Notes: generated by a model not told the origin, from the letters alone. 64,000 nt of DNA from Agrococcus baldri (GCA_900114805.1 FOZN01000002.1:682001-746000), one strand, 5' to 3'; shown: positions 42,596 through 50,469, numbered from the stretch's first letter. Numbers and translations: made by a program.

Positions 42596-43309
42596 TCAGA
42601 CGGATTCAAAAGGCGTAAGCCGATGGAACGTCTCGGCTCTTGCTGCGACAGCATGCTTCTCGGACGCTTCTCTCGCGGCTTGCGGTGATCCCGACAGGAT
42701 GCCCTCGATGATCGCCTCGTGTTCGTCGACGATCGCCTGCATTCTGCTCGGGTGGTAGTTCGACGCCTGGAAGCGGCGAATTGCAACATGGACCGGGCCC
42801 AAGAGTCGCTCGAGGTAGTCGTTCCGGGCCGCCTCGGCCAGCGCTTCATGGAATCGCGCGTTGCCGCGGACGAACCGCAAGCGATCCCTGCTCTCGGACG
42901 CCTCACGCATCTCTTCGTGAGCTCGCTGAAGCGCTCTGACGCTCCTCTCTGTGGCCCGGGTGGCGGCGAGCTCGGCCGCGAATCCTTCGAGAGCGGCCCG
43001 CACCCGGTAGACCACGGCGAGGTCGTCCGGTCGAAGTTCGGTGACACGGAGGCCGGCGCCCGTCGGACTCTCGACGAGGCCCTCCTGGCGCAACCGATTG
43101 AGCGCCTCGCGCAACGGTGTCCGAGACATAGCGAGTGCTTGGCTTAGGGCTTCCTCCCTGAGCCACGTGCCGGGCTCGATGACGCCGTCGAGGATCGCTT
43201 CACGAACGGCGAACACCGCTCGATCGGCAGCTCGTGCGGGTGCAGCCGGCAGTTCCAGATAGGCGGCGATGTCGGCGAGGGCATCCCCGGAGCTCGTGGA
43301 TTGCGTCAC
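42596..43309 (-). CDS. GntR-family regulator (FadR/FCD subgroup)
   Basis: A 237-residue regulator. The winged helix is at residues about 25-90 (ILDGVIEPGTWLREEALSQA, LAMSRTPLREALNRLRQEGL). An FCD-type ligand domain follows (LAVVYRVRAALEGFAAELAA, RFVRGNARFHEALAEAARND, IVDEHEAIIEGILSG), whose His/Asp/Asn cluster usually binds a metal and a carboxylic acid. It is the likely controller of the flanking dehydrogenase and aldehyde dehydrogenase genes through the two palindromes at 44261-44289. The start is GTG 43309. TAGAGT lies six bases upstream, so a leaderless message from a promoter at the end of the dehydrogenase gene is possible. Confidence 0.85.
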   Translation of the reverse strand: MTQSTSSGDALADIAAYLELPAAPARAADRAVFAVREAILDGVIEPGTWLREEALSQALAMSRTPLREALNRLRQEGLVESPTGAGLRVTELRPDDLAVVYRVRAALEGFAAELAATRATERSVRALQRAHEEMREASESRDRLRFVRGNARFHEALAEAARNDYLERLLGPVHVAIRRFQASNYHPSRMQAIVDEHEAIIEGILSGSPQAAREASEKHAVAARAETFHRLTPFESV

Positions 43310-43325
43310 GCGGCAACTCTATGGG

Positions 43326-44234
43326 CTAGTCCCGCGAGCTGAAGTCAGTGTCGCACCAGCGCTCCCAGAGCTTGACTAGGGCTGCGTAGTCCTCGCGCTC
43401 GAAGCCCTCGGCCATCGCCATCTCGTAGACGCTGTGTGCCGCGGGAATCGTAAACACGGGCACACCCGCGTCCTGCGCCATCGCCAACGCCAGCGTGGAG
43501 TCCTTGCGTGCAGCCTCGAGCGACATCCCGCCCTCGTAGTCACCGGAGAAGGCGCGCTCGGCCATGCGGTGCGTCAGCGGCCGCATTAGGCCGCCGTCGG
43601 GTGCCGCGAGGATGTCGACCAGCAACTGAGGGTCGAGCCCCGAAGTCTTGCTGAGCGCCATGGCTTCGCCGAGCAGCACCATCACGACGTGCGCGACAGC
43701 GTTGTTCAGCACCTTTGCTGCCATCGCGCTGCCGGAGTGTCCGACGAACCGTCGATTGCGGGTGATCGTGGCGAACAGCGGGTCGAGAGTCTCGACGAGC
43801 GCCCGCTCGCCTGCGAGAAGCAGGCCCGACGTGCCCTCGGTCATCTGCTTGACCCCAGAGAGGATCGCGGAGTCGACGACCGTGATGCCCGTACCCTGTG
43901 TGGCATCGACGAGCGCGGTGATGTCGCTCGGATTGACCGTGCTGGTCTCGACGACGACCGCGGGCGTCGTCTCACTTGCTGCCAGTGCACGCGTGACTGC
44001 CAGGGAGATGGATGGGCGGGGCAGCGACAGCAGGATCACCGAGCACGACTCGGCGAGGGTGGCCTGCTCGGCCACGGTGATGCCGGCCTCGGCGGCGAGC
44101 GACTGGCGTTCGACAGAGGGATCGGAGCCCATCACGGAGAACGAGTTCGCGAGCCGGCCCGCGAGGGCAAGACCCATGTTGCCCAGGCCGATGACCCCGA
44201 TGGGCCGCTCGAGCAGTGCAGAGGTGGTAGTCAC
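43326..44234 (-). CDS. Beta-hydroxyacid dehydrogenase (3-hydroxyisobutyrate type)
   Basis: A 302-residue NAD(P)-dependent enzyme. IGVIGLGNMGLALAGRLANS is the Rossmann motif, DSAILSGVKQMTEGTSGLLL the substrate-loop motif, and GSAMAAKVLNNAVAHVVMVL holds the catalytic Lys. The C-terminus (GMSLEAARKDSTLALAMAQD) is the usual KDLxLA-type motif with an extra acidic Arg-Lys. It would oxidise a 3-hydroxyacid or reduce a tartronate-like semialdehyde. AAAGGAG seven bases before GTG 44234 sets the start. It is divergent from the aldehyde dehydrogenase, sharing the operator region, and 16 bases from the regulator gene. Confidence 0.85.
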   Translation of the reverse strand: MTTTSALLERPIGVIGLGNMGLALAGRLANSFSVMGSDPSVERQSLAAEAGITVAEQATLAESCSVILLSLPRPSISLAVTRALAASETTPAVVVETSTVNPSDITALVDATQGTGITVVDSAILSGVKQMTEGTSGLLLAGERALVETLDPLFATITRNRRFVGHSGSAMAAKVLNNAVAHVVMVLLGEAMALSKTSGLDPQLLVDILAAPDGGLMRPLTHRMAERAFSGDYEGGMSLEAARKDSTLALAMAQDAGVPVFTIPAAHSVYEMAMAEGFEREDYAALVKLWERWCDTDFSSRD

Positions 44235-44260
44235 GAAGAGGCTCCTTTGACTGGAATTGT

Positions 44261-44303
44261 ATGCAGGTTGCATTCAATGCGTGTGCATTCTATAGTTCCA
44301 TGT
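44261..44303. promoter_or_regulatory. Twin palindromic operators and leaderless promoter
   Basis: Two palindromes, ATGCA-N3-TGCAT (44261-44273) and AATGC-N4-GCATT (44276-44289), lie between the divergent dehydrogenase genes. The -35 element TTGCAT (44268-44273) and -10 TATAGT (44291-44296) are 17 bases apart, and the ATG at 44304 is seven bases beyond the -10, with no ribosome site. The aldehyde dehydrogenase message is thus probably leaderless, with both palindromes covering the promoter. They are the best candidates for GntR binding. Confidence 0.65.
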
Positions 44304-45791
44304 ATGACCGAACACAACGACGGCGTTGTCACGCTGCCAGGCGGCCACGCGCTGCCCCAGGGCAGCCTCATCCACGGAGCGTGGGTGCCGAACACCGGCC
44401 CGCTGCGTGACGTCTTCGATCCTGCCACCGGCGAGTTGCTCGCGACCGTGCGCGAGGCTGCGCCCGATCAGGTCGATGCCGCGGTCGCCTCCGCGCGCGA
44501 GGCGCAGGCTGCGTGGGCCGCACGGTCGGTGCACGAGCGCGAAGCACTGCTGGTAGAGGCGGCACGGGTCATTGTCGAGCATGCAGACTTGCTCGCCGTG
44601 GTCGAGACGCTCGATACGGGCAAGCCATTGAGCCAGTCGAAGACCGACGTCTCGATCGCAGATCAGTACTTTCGCTACTACGCGCACGCGAGCCGACACT
44701 TTTTCGGCGAAACGATCCCGTCTGCATCGAACCTGCAGGTGCGCACCGAGCGCGAGCCGCATGGCGTCGTCGCGCACATCACGCCGTGGAACGCGCCGCT
44801 CAGCCAGTGGAGCCGTGGCGTTGCCCCCTCCCTCGCGGTCGGCAACACCGTCGTGGTCAAACCATCGGAGCTGGCTCCGCTGTCGACCCTCCTTGTGGCC
44901 GATCTCCTGAAGGGCGTGCTGCCGGCGGGCACGATGAACGTCATCCCCGGTGACGGCGCGCTGACTGGCGCGGCGCTCGCATCGAACCCGGGCATCGACC
45001 ACCTGACGTTCACGGGTTCGGTGGCCACGGGCATCCGCGTCTCGCAGGCTGCGGCGGCCAACGTCGTCGCAACGAACCTCGAACTCGGCGGCAAGTCTGC
45101 GGCGATCGTGTTCCCTGACGCTGATCTCGAGCGCGCGGCGGCTTCGGCGGCAAACGCGCTGGTGCGCAACACGGGCCAGTCGTGCAGCGCATTGACGCGG
45201 TTTATCGTGCACAGCTCGGTCGCCGACGAGTTCGAGCGACTGCTGGTCGAGGCGACGGCGTCGATGGGCATGGGCCCAGGCATCGACGATCACAAGCTCG
45301 GACCTTTGGTCTCGCAGCAGCAGCGCGACCGTGTCGTTGAGATGGTGCGACAGGCTGCGGCTGCCGGCGCCACCATCGCGACGGGTGGCGACCTCGTCCC
45401 CACAACGCCCGACCTGAGCAAAGGGTGGTTCGTCACGCCCACCGTGCTCACCAACGTTTCGCCTGAGATGCAGATCGCCTCGACCGAGGTGTTCGGCCCC
45501 GTGCAGACCGTGCTGCATTTCGACGACGAGGCGGAAGCCGTGCGCATCGCCAACGGCACGGACTACGGCCTGACCGCCGCCGTCTTCACGCGCGACATCG
45601 GCATCGCCTCTCGTCTGAGTCGGTCGCTGCGCGCAGGCCAGGTGCAGATCAATGGCTTCATCGGAGCGGGCATGGAGATCCCCTTCGGCGGCGTCAAGCA
45701 CTCGGGCGTCGGGCGAGAGAAAGGCTTCGAGGCGCTGCACGGCTACACGCAGGTCAAGACGGTCGTCACGCATCTGGAAGCGGCAGCATGA
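44304..45791 (+). CDS. Aldehyde dehydrogenase (betaine/benzaldehyde type)
   Basis: A 495-residue NAD(P)-dependent aldehyde dehydrogenase. VVAHITPWNAPLSQWSRGVA is the cofactor pocket, NLELGGKSAAIVFPDADLER holds the base Glu, and NTGQSCSALTRF the nucleophile Cys294; EVFGPVQTVLHFDDEAEAVR is the conserved EIFGP region. Sequence style fits betaine-, vanillin- or hydroxy-aldehyde dehydrogenases, but no precise substrate can be told. It starts at ATG 44304 seven bases after a -10 box (leaderless), and its stop overlaps the lactonase start (ATGA), so the two are coupled. Confidence 0.88.
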   Translation: MTEHNDGVVTLPGGHALPQGSLIHGAWVPNTGPLRDVFDPATGELLATVREAAPDQVDAAVASAREAQAAWAARSVHEREALLVEAARVIVEHADLLAVVETLDTGKPLSQSKTDVSIADQYFRYYAHASRHFFGETIPSASNLQVRTEREPHGVVAHITPWNAPLSQWSRGVAPSLAVGNTVVVKPSELAPLSTLLVADLLKGVLPAGTMNVIPGDGALTGAALASNPGIDHLTFTGSVATGIRVSQAAAANVVATNLELGGKSAAIVFPDADLERAAASAANALVRNTGQSCSALTRFIVHSSVADEFERLLVEATASMGMGPGIDDHKLGPLVSQQQRDRVVEMVRQAAAAGATIATGGDLVPTTPDLSKGWFVTPTVLTNVSPEMQIASTEVFGPVQTVLHFDDEAEAVRIANGTDYGLTAAVFTRDIGIASRLSRSLRAGQVQINGFIGAGMEIPFGGVKHSGVGREKGFEALHGYTQVKTVVTHLEAAA

Positions 45792-46636
45792 CCCGGCGCC
45801 CTCTCATCCCGCGGAACGCCACGATGCGTCCTGAGTGGAAGCCGGAGCACATCTATGCGATCCGCTACGCCACTCGGCCGACCGCGCTGCGTCACGAGCA
45901 CTTCTATGGCCACATCGACTGCGGCGATGACTCGATGCCCATCGACTACTTCGTCTGGCTGATCGCGGGGCAAGGCGAGGCAATCCTCGTCGACGCCGGA
46001 TTCACCCCGGAGGTCGGTGCGCGTCGCGGCGACCGGATCCATCTCGGCTCGCCGCTCGAGGCCGCTGAGGCGCTGGGCTACCCCATCGCCGCCATCAAGA
46101 GCCTGATCATCACGCATGGCCACTACGACCACACCGGATACGTGCACGAGCTGCCGGCCGCCAAGGTGCACATGCAGGAGCGCGAGCTTGCGTTCTGGGT
46201 GAGCAGGCACGCGCACAAGGAGATGTACCGCGCAATCCTCGAGGAAAATGATCTACTCGAGCTCGTCCGACGCAACTTGTCAGGCGGCGTCGATCTAATC
46301 ACGGGCGACGCGCAGCTTGCGCAGGGCGTGAGTGTGCACCTGGTGAGTGGCCATACCGCAGGTATGCAGGTTGTGCGCGTCGTCGTCGACGACCAGGTGG
46401 TTGTCCTCGCTTCGGACGCCTCGCACTTCTTCGAGAACATCGAGGCGGACAAGCCGTTCTCGATCACGCACAGCACGCCACAGATGTTCGACGCGTTCGA
46501 CCGCGCGTTCGAGCTTGCGAGCAGCGCCACCGCGGTTGGCCAGATCATTCCTGGGCACGACCCGCGCGTGAGGGATCGCCTCGCACCCGTCGATCCAGCA
46601 CTCGGGCTCGATGGCCGCGTCTGGCAGATCGTCTGA
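45788..46636 (+). CDS. MBL-fold lactonase (AHL-lactonase family)
   Basis: A 282-residue metallo-beta-lactamase-fold hydrolase. SLIITHGHYDHTGYVHELPA carries the HxHxDH metal motif (His110, His112, Asp114, His115), HLVSGHTAGMQVVRV the next His, VVLASDASHFFENI the bridging Asp, and IIPGHDP the last His. The layout is that of N-acyl-homoserine lactonases (AiiA group). In this cluster an internal lactone of the catabolic substrate is a more likely target than a quorum signal. It overlaps the aldehyde dehydrogenase by four bases and is followed by the transporter. Confidence 0.82.
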   Translation: MTRRPLIPRNATMRPEWKPEHIYAIRYATRPTALRHEHFYGHIDCGDDSMPIDYFVWLIAGQGEAILVDAGFTPEVGARRGDRIHLGSPLEAAEALGYPIAAIKSLIITHGHYDHTGYVHELPAAKVHMQERELAFWVSRHAHKEMYRAILEENDLLELVRRNLSGGVDLITGDAQLAQGVSVHLVSGHTAGMQVVRVVVDDQVVVLASDASHFFENIEADKPFSITHSTPQMFDAFDRAFELASSATAVGQIIPGHDPRVRDRLAPVDPALGLDGRVWQIV

Positions 46637-46699
46637 CGCTCGGCATCTGTCAACCCCGAACTAGACCCCAACACCAAACCCCTCCGAAAGGAACGGTCG

Positions 46700-48043
46700 A
46701 TGAAGACCAGCAGTTCTGCCGTGCACCCCTCACTGAAACTCGACCGGCGCGTGACCACCTCCAGCGTGATCGGCACCGTGATCGAATGGTACGAGTTCTA
46801 CGTCTACGGCACCATGGCCGCACTCGTGCTCGGACAGCTCTTCTTCCCGTCGGGCGATCCGATCGTGGAGTCGCTCTCTGCCTTCGCCGCGTTCGCCGTA
46901 GGATTCCTCGCACGGCCGATCGGCGCTGCGTTCTTCGGGCACTTCGGTGACCGAATCGGCCGCAAGAAGATGCTCGTCTACAGCCTCGTCGGCATGGGCG
47001 CAGCGACCTTCGCGATCGGCATCCTCCCCACCTATGCCACCATCGGCGTGGCCGCACCGATCCTGCTCGTCCTCTGCCGCCTCATCCAGGGCTTCTCGAT
47101 CGGCGGGGAATGGGGCGGAGCGATGCTCATGTCCGTCGAGCACGCCCCCGAGGGCCGCAAGAACTTCGCAGGCTCCCTCGTGCAGGTCGGCTCGCCTGCC
47201 GGACTGGTGCTCGCGACGATCGTCGTGGCGCTCGTCAACATGATGCCCGAGGATGCGTTCCTCTCGTGGGGCTGGCGCCTGCCGTTCCTGATCTCGGCAG
47301 TGCTTGTGATCGTCGGTCTGTTCATCCGTCTCAAGACGCACGAGTCGCCTGAATTCGAGAAGGTTCGCGACGAGGGCGAGCGCGTGAAGGTGCCGCTGCT
47401 CAAGACGTTCACATCGGCGCCGCTCCAGGTGCTCACGGGCATCGGCCTGACGCTTGCGCCGTTCGTTTTCTTCTACTTCCTGACCACGTTCCTGTTGACG
47501 TTCGGCGTGAACGTGCTGCAGTTCGACAGTCAGCTGCTGCTGTGGAGCGTCGCGCTCGCCGCCGGACTCGAGATCATTACGATGCCGCTCGCCGGCCTCA
47601 TTGCCGACAAGTACGGGCGAGACCGCATCTTCATCATCGGTGCGATCAGCTTGCTGCTCATCGCGTTCCCCGTCATCTTCCTGCTGGTGACCAACCCGGG
47701 GAACCCGCTTATCCTGATCCTGGTGATGATCGGTGCCATGACGATCGTGCACCCGCTGACCTACGCGCTGCTGTCGACGATGTTCAGCGACCTGTTCCCG
47801 ACGAACATCCGCTACACCGGTGTCTCGCTCGCCTTCCAGTTCGGCGGTGTCGTCGGCGGGTTCACGCCCCTTATCCTCACGGCGTTCCTGACATCCGATG
47901 CATCGTCGGTGCTCATCGCCGGCTACATCGCGTTCCTCTCGCTACTCACGGTGCTCGCGGGCATCAGCACGGCCGTCATTGGCGCGAAACGCCGGCGCGG
48001 CGAGATCGCAGAGGAGGTCGTGCTCGAGGGCAGCGTGCGATAG
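46700..48043 (+). CDS. MHS-family metabolite:H+ symporter
   Basis: A 447-residue twelve-helix transporter of the metabolite:H+ symporter branch of MFS (ShiA, KgtP, ProP group). SSVIGTVIEWYEFYVYGTMA is the diagnostic TM1 motif, FFGHFGDRIGRKKMLVYSLV the loop after TM2, RLIQGFSIGGEWGGAMLMSV the TM4 motif, and LIADKYGRDRIFII the loop after TM8. It should import the acid or hydroxy-compound used by this cluster. AAAGGAAC lies before ATG 46700, 63 bases after the lactonase stop. A terminator follows the gene. Confidence 0.88.
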   Translation: MKTSSSAVHPSLKLDRRVTTSSVIGTVIEWYEFYVYGTMAALVLGQLFFPSGDPIVESLSAFAAFAVGFLARPIGAAFFGHFGDRIGRKKMLVYSLVGMGAATFAIGILPTYATIGVAAPILLVLCRLIQGFSIGGEWGGAMLMSVEHAPEGRKNFAGSLVQVGSPAGLVLATIVVALVNMMPEDAFLSWGWRLPFLISAVLVIVGLFIRLKTHESPEFEKVRDEGERVKVPLLKTFTSAPLQVLTGIGLTLAPFVFFYFLTTFLLTFGVNVLQFDSQLLLWSVALAAGLEIITMPLAGLIADKYGRDRIFIIGAISLLLIAFPVIFLLVTNPGNPLILILVMIGAMTIVHPLTYALLSTMFSDLFPTNIRYTGVSLAFQFGGVVGGFTPLILTAFLTSDASSVLIAGYIAFLSLLTVLAGISTAVIGAKRRRGEIAEEVVLEGSVR

Positions 48044-48060
48044 CGCCAAGGCACGTCACT

Positions 48061-48095
48061 GAGCGCCTGGTGGGCTGTGAGCCTGCCAGGCGCTC
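48061..48095 (+). terminator. Terminator after the MHS transporter
   Basis: GAGCGCCTGG (48061-48070) pairs perfectly with CCAGGCGCTC (48086-48095), with a nested GGCT/AGCC stem in the loop, 18 bases after the transporter stop. It ends the GntR-controlled cluster. The convergent NYN gene ends at 48178. Confidence 0.8.
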
Positions 48096-48177
48096 TTCGC
48101 GTTGACATCGAACGTCGCAGATCGACTGCGAGCCAGCGAGCAACTATTGCCCTGATGACGCGTGAGCTTGCACCGCC

Positions 48178-48726
48178 CTACAGGAACTCGAGCGGGTCGA
48201 ACTCGTCGATCGGGATGACCCGCACGCGCGGCAGCCGGCTCGTGAAGGCGGCGACGTCGTACTCGAGGTCGAAGAACTCGATGCCGTCGACCTCGCGCAG
48301 GTCGCCCGCCATGAACTCGCCGAAGCCGACCAGGCCGACGCGGCGCTCCTCGTCCTCGGCCAACCGCTCCATCTGCGGCGCGAAGTCGCGGTCGTGGCTG
48401 ACGAGCATCACGTCGGCGTCGCGGTGCACGAGCGCCTCGGCCGTGCGTTGGATGGCGATGTCGACGATCTTGCCCTCGCCGCTCAGCGGCACGGGGCGGT
48501 AGCCCATCGCGATGAGCGCCTGCACGAACGACGCGGGCAGCTCGTGCGTCACCGCGAGGAAGAAGAGGCCCTTGACGGGCTGCTGCCACGCCTCCTCGGC
48601 GAAGGTGAGCACCTTGTTCCAGCGCGGCCGCTCGTGCGGCTCCGGGCGGCGGTCGAGGATGGAGACGCCGAGCGTCGCATCGATGTTCTCGCCGTCGACG
48701 AGGAGGTAGGTGGTGCGCTCGGTCAT
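48178..48726 (-). CDS. NYN-domain (LabA/PIN-like) nuclease
   Basis: A 182-residue NYN/DUF88-type protein with a PIN-like nuclease fold. TTYLLVDGENIDATLGVSIL carries the first acidic motif (DGENI), GEGKIVDIAIQRTAEAL the second (VDIA), and ADVMLVSHDRDFAPQMERLA the third (SHDRDF). These form the acidic metal site of NYN RNases. It probably acts in RNA processing or turnover, partner unknown. The product ends EFDPLEFL. It follows a strong terminator belonging to the upstream coiled-coil gene, so it has its own promoter. Confidence 0.82.
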   Translation of the reverse strand: MTERTTYLLVDGENIDATLGVSILDRRPEPHERPRWNKVLTFAEEAWQQPVKGLFFLAVTHELPASFVQALIAMGYRPVPLSGEGKIVDIAIQRTAEALVHRDADVMLVSHDRDFAPQMERLAEDEERRVGLVGFGEFMAGDLREVDGIEFFDLEYDVAAFTSRLPRVRVIPIDEFDPLEFL

Positions 48727-48767
48727 GGCCTGACACTACCGGCGCCACCTGGCGGGCAGCGCCGATG

Positions 48768-48807
48768 CGCGAACGGCGGCGACGAGGATCCGTCGCCGCC
48801 GTTCGCG
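48768..48807 (-). terminator. Terminator with 17-bp perfect stem
   Basis: Bases 48768-48784 and 48791-48807 are perfectly complementary (arm core GCGAACGGCGGCGACG) with a 6-base loop AGGATC. It lies 34 bases beyond the stop of the coiled-coil membrane protein gene and before the NYN gene start, so it separates two co-directional genes. Confidence 0.8.
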
Positions 48808-48841
48808 GTGGTGCTGGTCGCGCGATCGCTCGCGCGGCCGA

Positions 48842-49180
48842 CTACTCGGCTGCCTGCAGCTCCTCGAGCTGCAGCTCGAGGCGGTCGCGGCTCTCGCGCA
48901 TCATGTCGAGGCTGCTCTGCGCGATCGTCGCGCGGGTCTCGAGGTCGCCGTACTGCTCCTGCAGCGCGACAAGCTCGGCCTGCGTCTCGTTCGCCGAGGC
49001 GACGGCGAGGCCAGTGCCGGTGGCGCCGGCAGCGGCGACGACGACGAGCGCGACGATCCACGGCCAGCGGCGCGCCTTGCGCGCGGGCGCCGGCTGCTTC
49101 GCCGCGGTCGACGTGGTGGTCTCGGTCGCCGGCGCGGCCTCGGTCGTCGGGGTGATGTCGATGGTGCCGGTGGCGCTCAT
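48842..49180 (-). CDS. Small membrane protein with coiled-coil C-terminus
   Basis: A 112-residue protein. About 40 N-terminal residues are Thr/Pro/Ala-rich with a basic KARRWPW stop. One transmembrane helix follows (IVALVVVAAAGATGTGLAVA, residues about 43-62). The C-terminal 45 residues form a predicted coiled coil (ETQAELVALQEQYGDLETRA, MMRESRDRLELQLEELQAAE). It probably sits in the membrane with the coil outside and oligomerises. Function unknown. Its 5' side faces the riboswitch-bearing leader across a divergent 170-base gap. Confidence 0.55.
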   Translation of the reverse strand: MSATGTIDITPTTEAAPATETTTSTAAKQPAPARKARRWPWIVALVVVAAAGATGTGLAVASANETQAELVALQEQYGDLETRATIAQSSLDMMRESRDRLELQLEELQAAE

Positions 49181-49350
49181 GCTGCTGCTCTCTTCGTCTC
49201 TGACCTCAGACGGATGCGCGCGGCACGGCCAACGACGCATCCGCCGTTGGAGTGAATGGGGTGTGGTCGCATCCGATCGGGACGCGCCAACAGAACATTC
49301 TCTCACCTCTGCGGACCGGCTGTCACCCACCCCGACTACAGTGACGAGCA

Positions 49351-49431
49351 AGCTCACGAGCTGCAGCCATCGGTACCTGGCCGGCTGCACGGCAACCCCT
49401 CCGCTGAGCGGGGTGCCCCAGGGGAAGAGCC
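49351..49431 (+). promoter_or_regulatory. SAM-I/IV-type riboswitch
   Basis: The 81-base element has the SAM-I/IV layout. P1 is GCTC (49352-49355) with GAGC (49427-49430). The junction TCACGAG (49354-49360) follows. P2 is GCAGCC (49363-49368) with GGCTGC (49383-49388). The conserved GGCAACC (49391-49397) leads into P3 with CCGC/GCGG (49401-49411). The core GGGGTGCCCCAGGGG (49410-49424) closes the switch. This matches the SAM-IV consensus as I recall it (GGCAACCCTCC...GGGGTGCCCCGGG). A -10 TACAGT at 49337-49342 puts the transcript start at the 5' edge. The switch should sense S-adenosylmethionine and control the unknown gene at 49503. Confidence 0.75.
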
Positions 49432-49474
49432 GGCCCAGCGCGCCCGCGCGGGGCAAGTCAGCGAGCGCGGTCCG

Positions 49475-49495
49475 CCGTCCTCGCCGAGAGGACGG
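49475..49495 (+). promoter_or_regulatory. Hairpin masking the ribosome-binding site
   Basis: CCGTCCTC (49475-49482) pairs perfectly with GAGGACGG (49488-49495) around a 5-base loop. The Shine-Dalgarno GAGAGGA (49486-49492) for ATG 49503 lies in its right arm, so when the stem forms translation should be blocked. Together with the upstream SAM element this looks like a translational on/off platform. Confidence 0.65.
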
Positions 49496-49502
49496 ATCCG
49501 CC

Positions 49503-49949
49503 ATGCACACCCAGCCCCCATGCTTCGACGGCCAGCCGCTGCCGACGCACCACGACGGTCTCTGGCCTGAGCGCATCCCGAAGCCGACGCCCGGAGCCGG
49601 CATCAGCTGGATCAAGGCCGCCGCCCGCGCGCAGCGCGCCTGCCCGCACGACGGCGACCGCCGCAGCGCCGACGCGTACAGCGACCGGGAGCAGTGCGTG
49701 CTGTGCGACAGGATCCTGCCGCTCGCGCCGCTGCCCGAGGTCGACCTCGACGACGCGACGAGCTCGCTCGCGTGGGCGGTCGCGTGCCTGCGGCGGCCGC
49801 CGACGTTCCCCGGCGTGCTCGCACTGGTCGAGCTCTCGCGCAGTGTGCGGCGGGCGGATGCGTCGTGGGCGTCGCGGCTGTTCGGCGACGAGATCGCGGG
49901 ACTGCGCAGGCTCGGGCACACCCCGCGGCAGTACCTGCAGATGGGGTGA
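49503..49949 (+). CDS. Unknown protein controlled by SAM riboswitch
   Basis: A 148-residue soluble protein that I do not recognise. The N-terminal 40 residues are rich in Pro, His and Trp (PPCFDGQPLPTHHDGLWPER). A Cys/His cluster follows (RACPHDGDRRSADAYSDREQ, then CVLCDRI), a possible small metal site. The C-terminal half is helical (ATSSLAWAVACLRRPPTFPG, LALVELSRSVRRADASWASR, LFGDEIAGLRRLGHTPRQYL). It has no signal peptide or membrane segment. Its leader carries a SAM-I/IV-type riboswitch and a ribosome-site hairpin, so a role in methionine, SAM or sulfur metabolism is expected, but none can be read from the sequence. It is followed by a 33-bp tandem repeat. Confidence 0.65.
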   Translation: MHTQPPCFDGQPLPTHHDGLWPERIPKPTPGAGISWIKAAARAQRACPHDGDRRSADAYSDREQCVLCDRILPLAPLPEVDLDDATSSLAWAVACLRRPPTFPGVLALVELSRSVRRADASWASRLFGDEIAGLRRLGHTPRQYLQMG

Positions 49950-50018
49950 CCGGGCCGGCAGGTTGACCGGACAGATGGGTGACCGGGCCGGCGGGTCGAC
50001 CGGATAGATGGGTGACGG
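49945..50018. repeat. 33-bp tandem repeat, 2.3 copies
   Basis: The unit beginning GGTGACCGGGCCGGC starts at 49945, 49978 and (partial) 50011, a strict 33-base period with a few substitutions between copies. It begins at the end of the riboswitch-controlled gene and runs to just before the VanZ-like gene. The period is a multiple of three but the repeat lies after the stop codon. No spacers or CRISPR features are present. Confidence 0.85.
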
Positions 50019-50049
50019 ACCGGAAGCGCCGCCGTGGCACGATCGAGCG

Positions 50050-50418
50050 ATGATCTCAGCACGAGCGCGGCAGGCGACCTGGGCGGCGTTCACGCTCGCG
50101 ATCGTGCTGCAGCTCGTGGCCCTCTACTGGCCCTCGCCGCCGGGCGGCCCTGTCATCCCCGGCCTCGACAAGCTCGTGCACGCCGCCGTCTTCCTGCTGC
50201 CGGCGCTGCTCGGGGTGGTGGCGGGCATCCGCCCCCTCTGGCTCGGTGCCGCGCTCGTCGCGCACGCCGTCGCCTCCGAACTCGTGCAGCACCTCTTGCT
50301 GCCCGAACGCGGCGGTGACCTGTGGGACGCGGTGGTCGATGTCGTCGGCGTCGCCGTCGGTCTGGCGCTCGGGATCGCGCTCCGTCGCCGGCTGCGCCGT
50401 AGCCATCGGATGGCGTGA
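50050..50418 (+). CDS. VanZ-like membrane protein
   Basis: A 122-residue protein with four hydrophobic segments, starting AAFTLAIVLQLVALYWPSPP near residue 11. The family marks are GLDKLVHAAVFLLPALLGVV near 39 (the DKxxHxxxF signature), HAVASELVQHLLLPERGGDL near 75 (E-x2-Q-x6-R) and a final AVVDVVGVAVGLALGIAL (D-x2-N/D-x3-G). VanZ proteins are linked to low-level glycopeptide resistance in some hosts, but most actinobacterial members have no known role. The ATG at 50050 is chosen because the homology begins there. Confidence 0.82.
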   Translation: MISARARQATWAAFTLAIVLQLVALYWPSPPGGPVIPGLDKLVHAAVFLLPALLGVVAGIRPLWLGAALVAHAVASELVQHLLLPERGGDLWDAVVDVVGVAVGLALGIALRRRLRRSHRMA

Positions 50419-50469
50419 TCTGCTGCGGCGGACACCTCGGAGCGCGTGACGCGGCTCCGCCGACCCGGA

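Noticed and set aside
45788-46636. Quorum-quenching AHL lactonase
   Set aside because: The family fits, but the gene is coupled to an aldehyde dehydrogenase and a metabolite importer, so a catabolic lactone is the simpler explanation.
49945-50018. Possible CRISPR array
   Set aside because: The 33-base units are tandem with no unique spacers, only 2.3 copies, and no cas genes are near.
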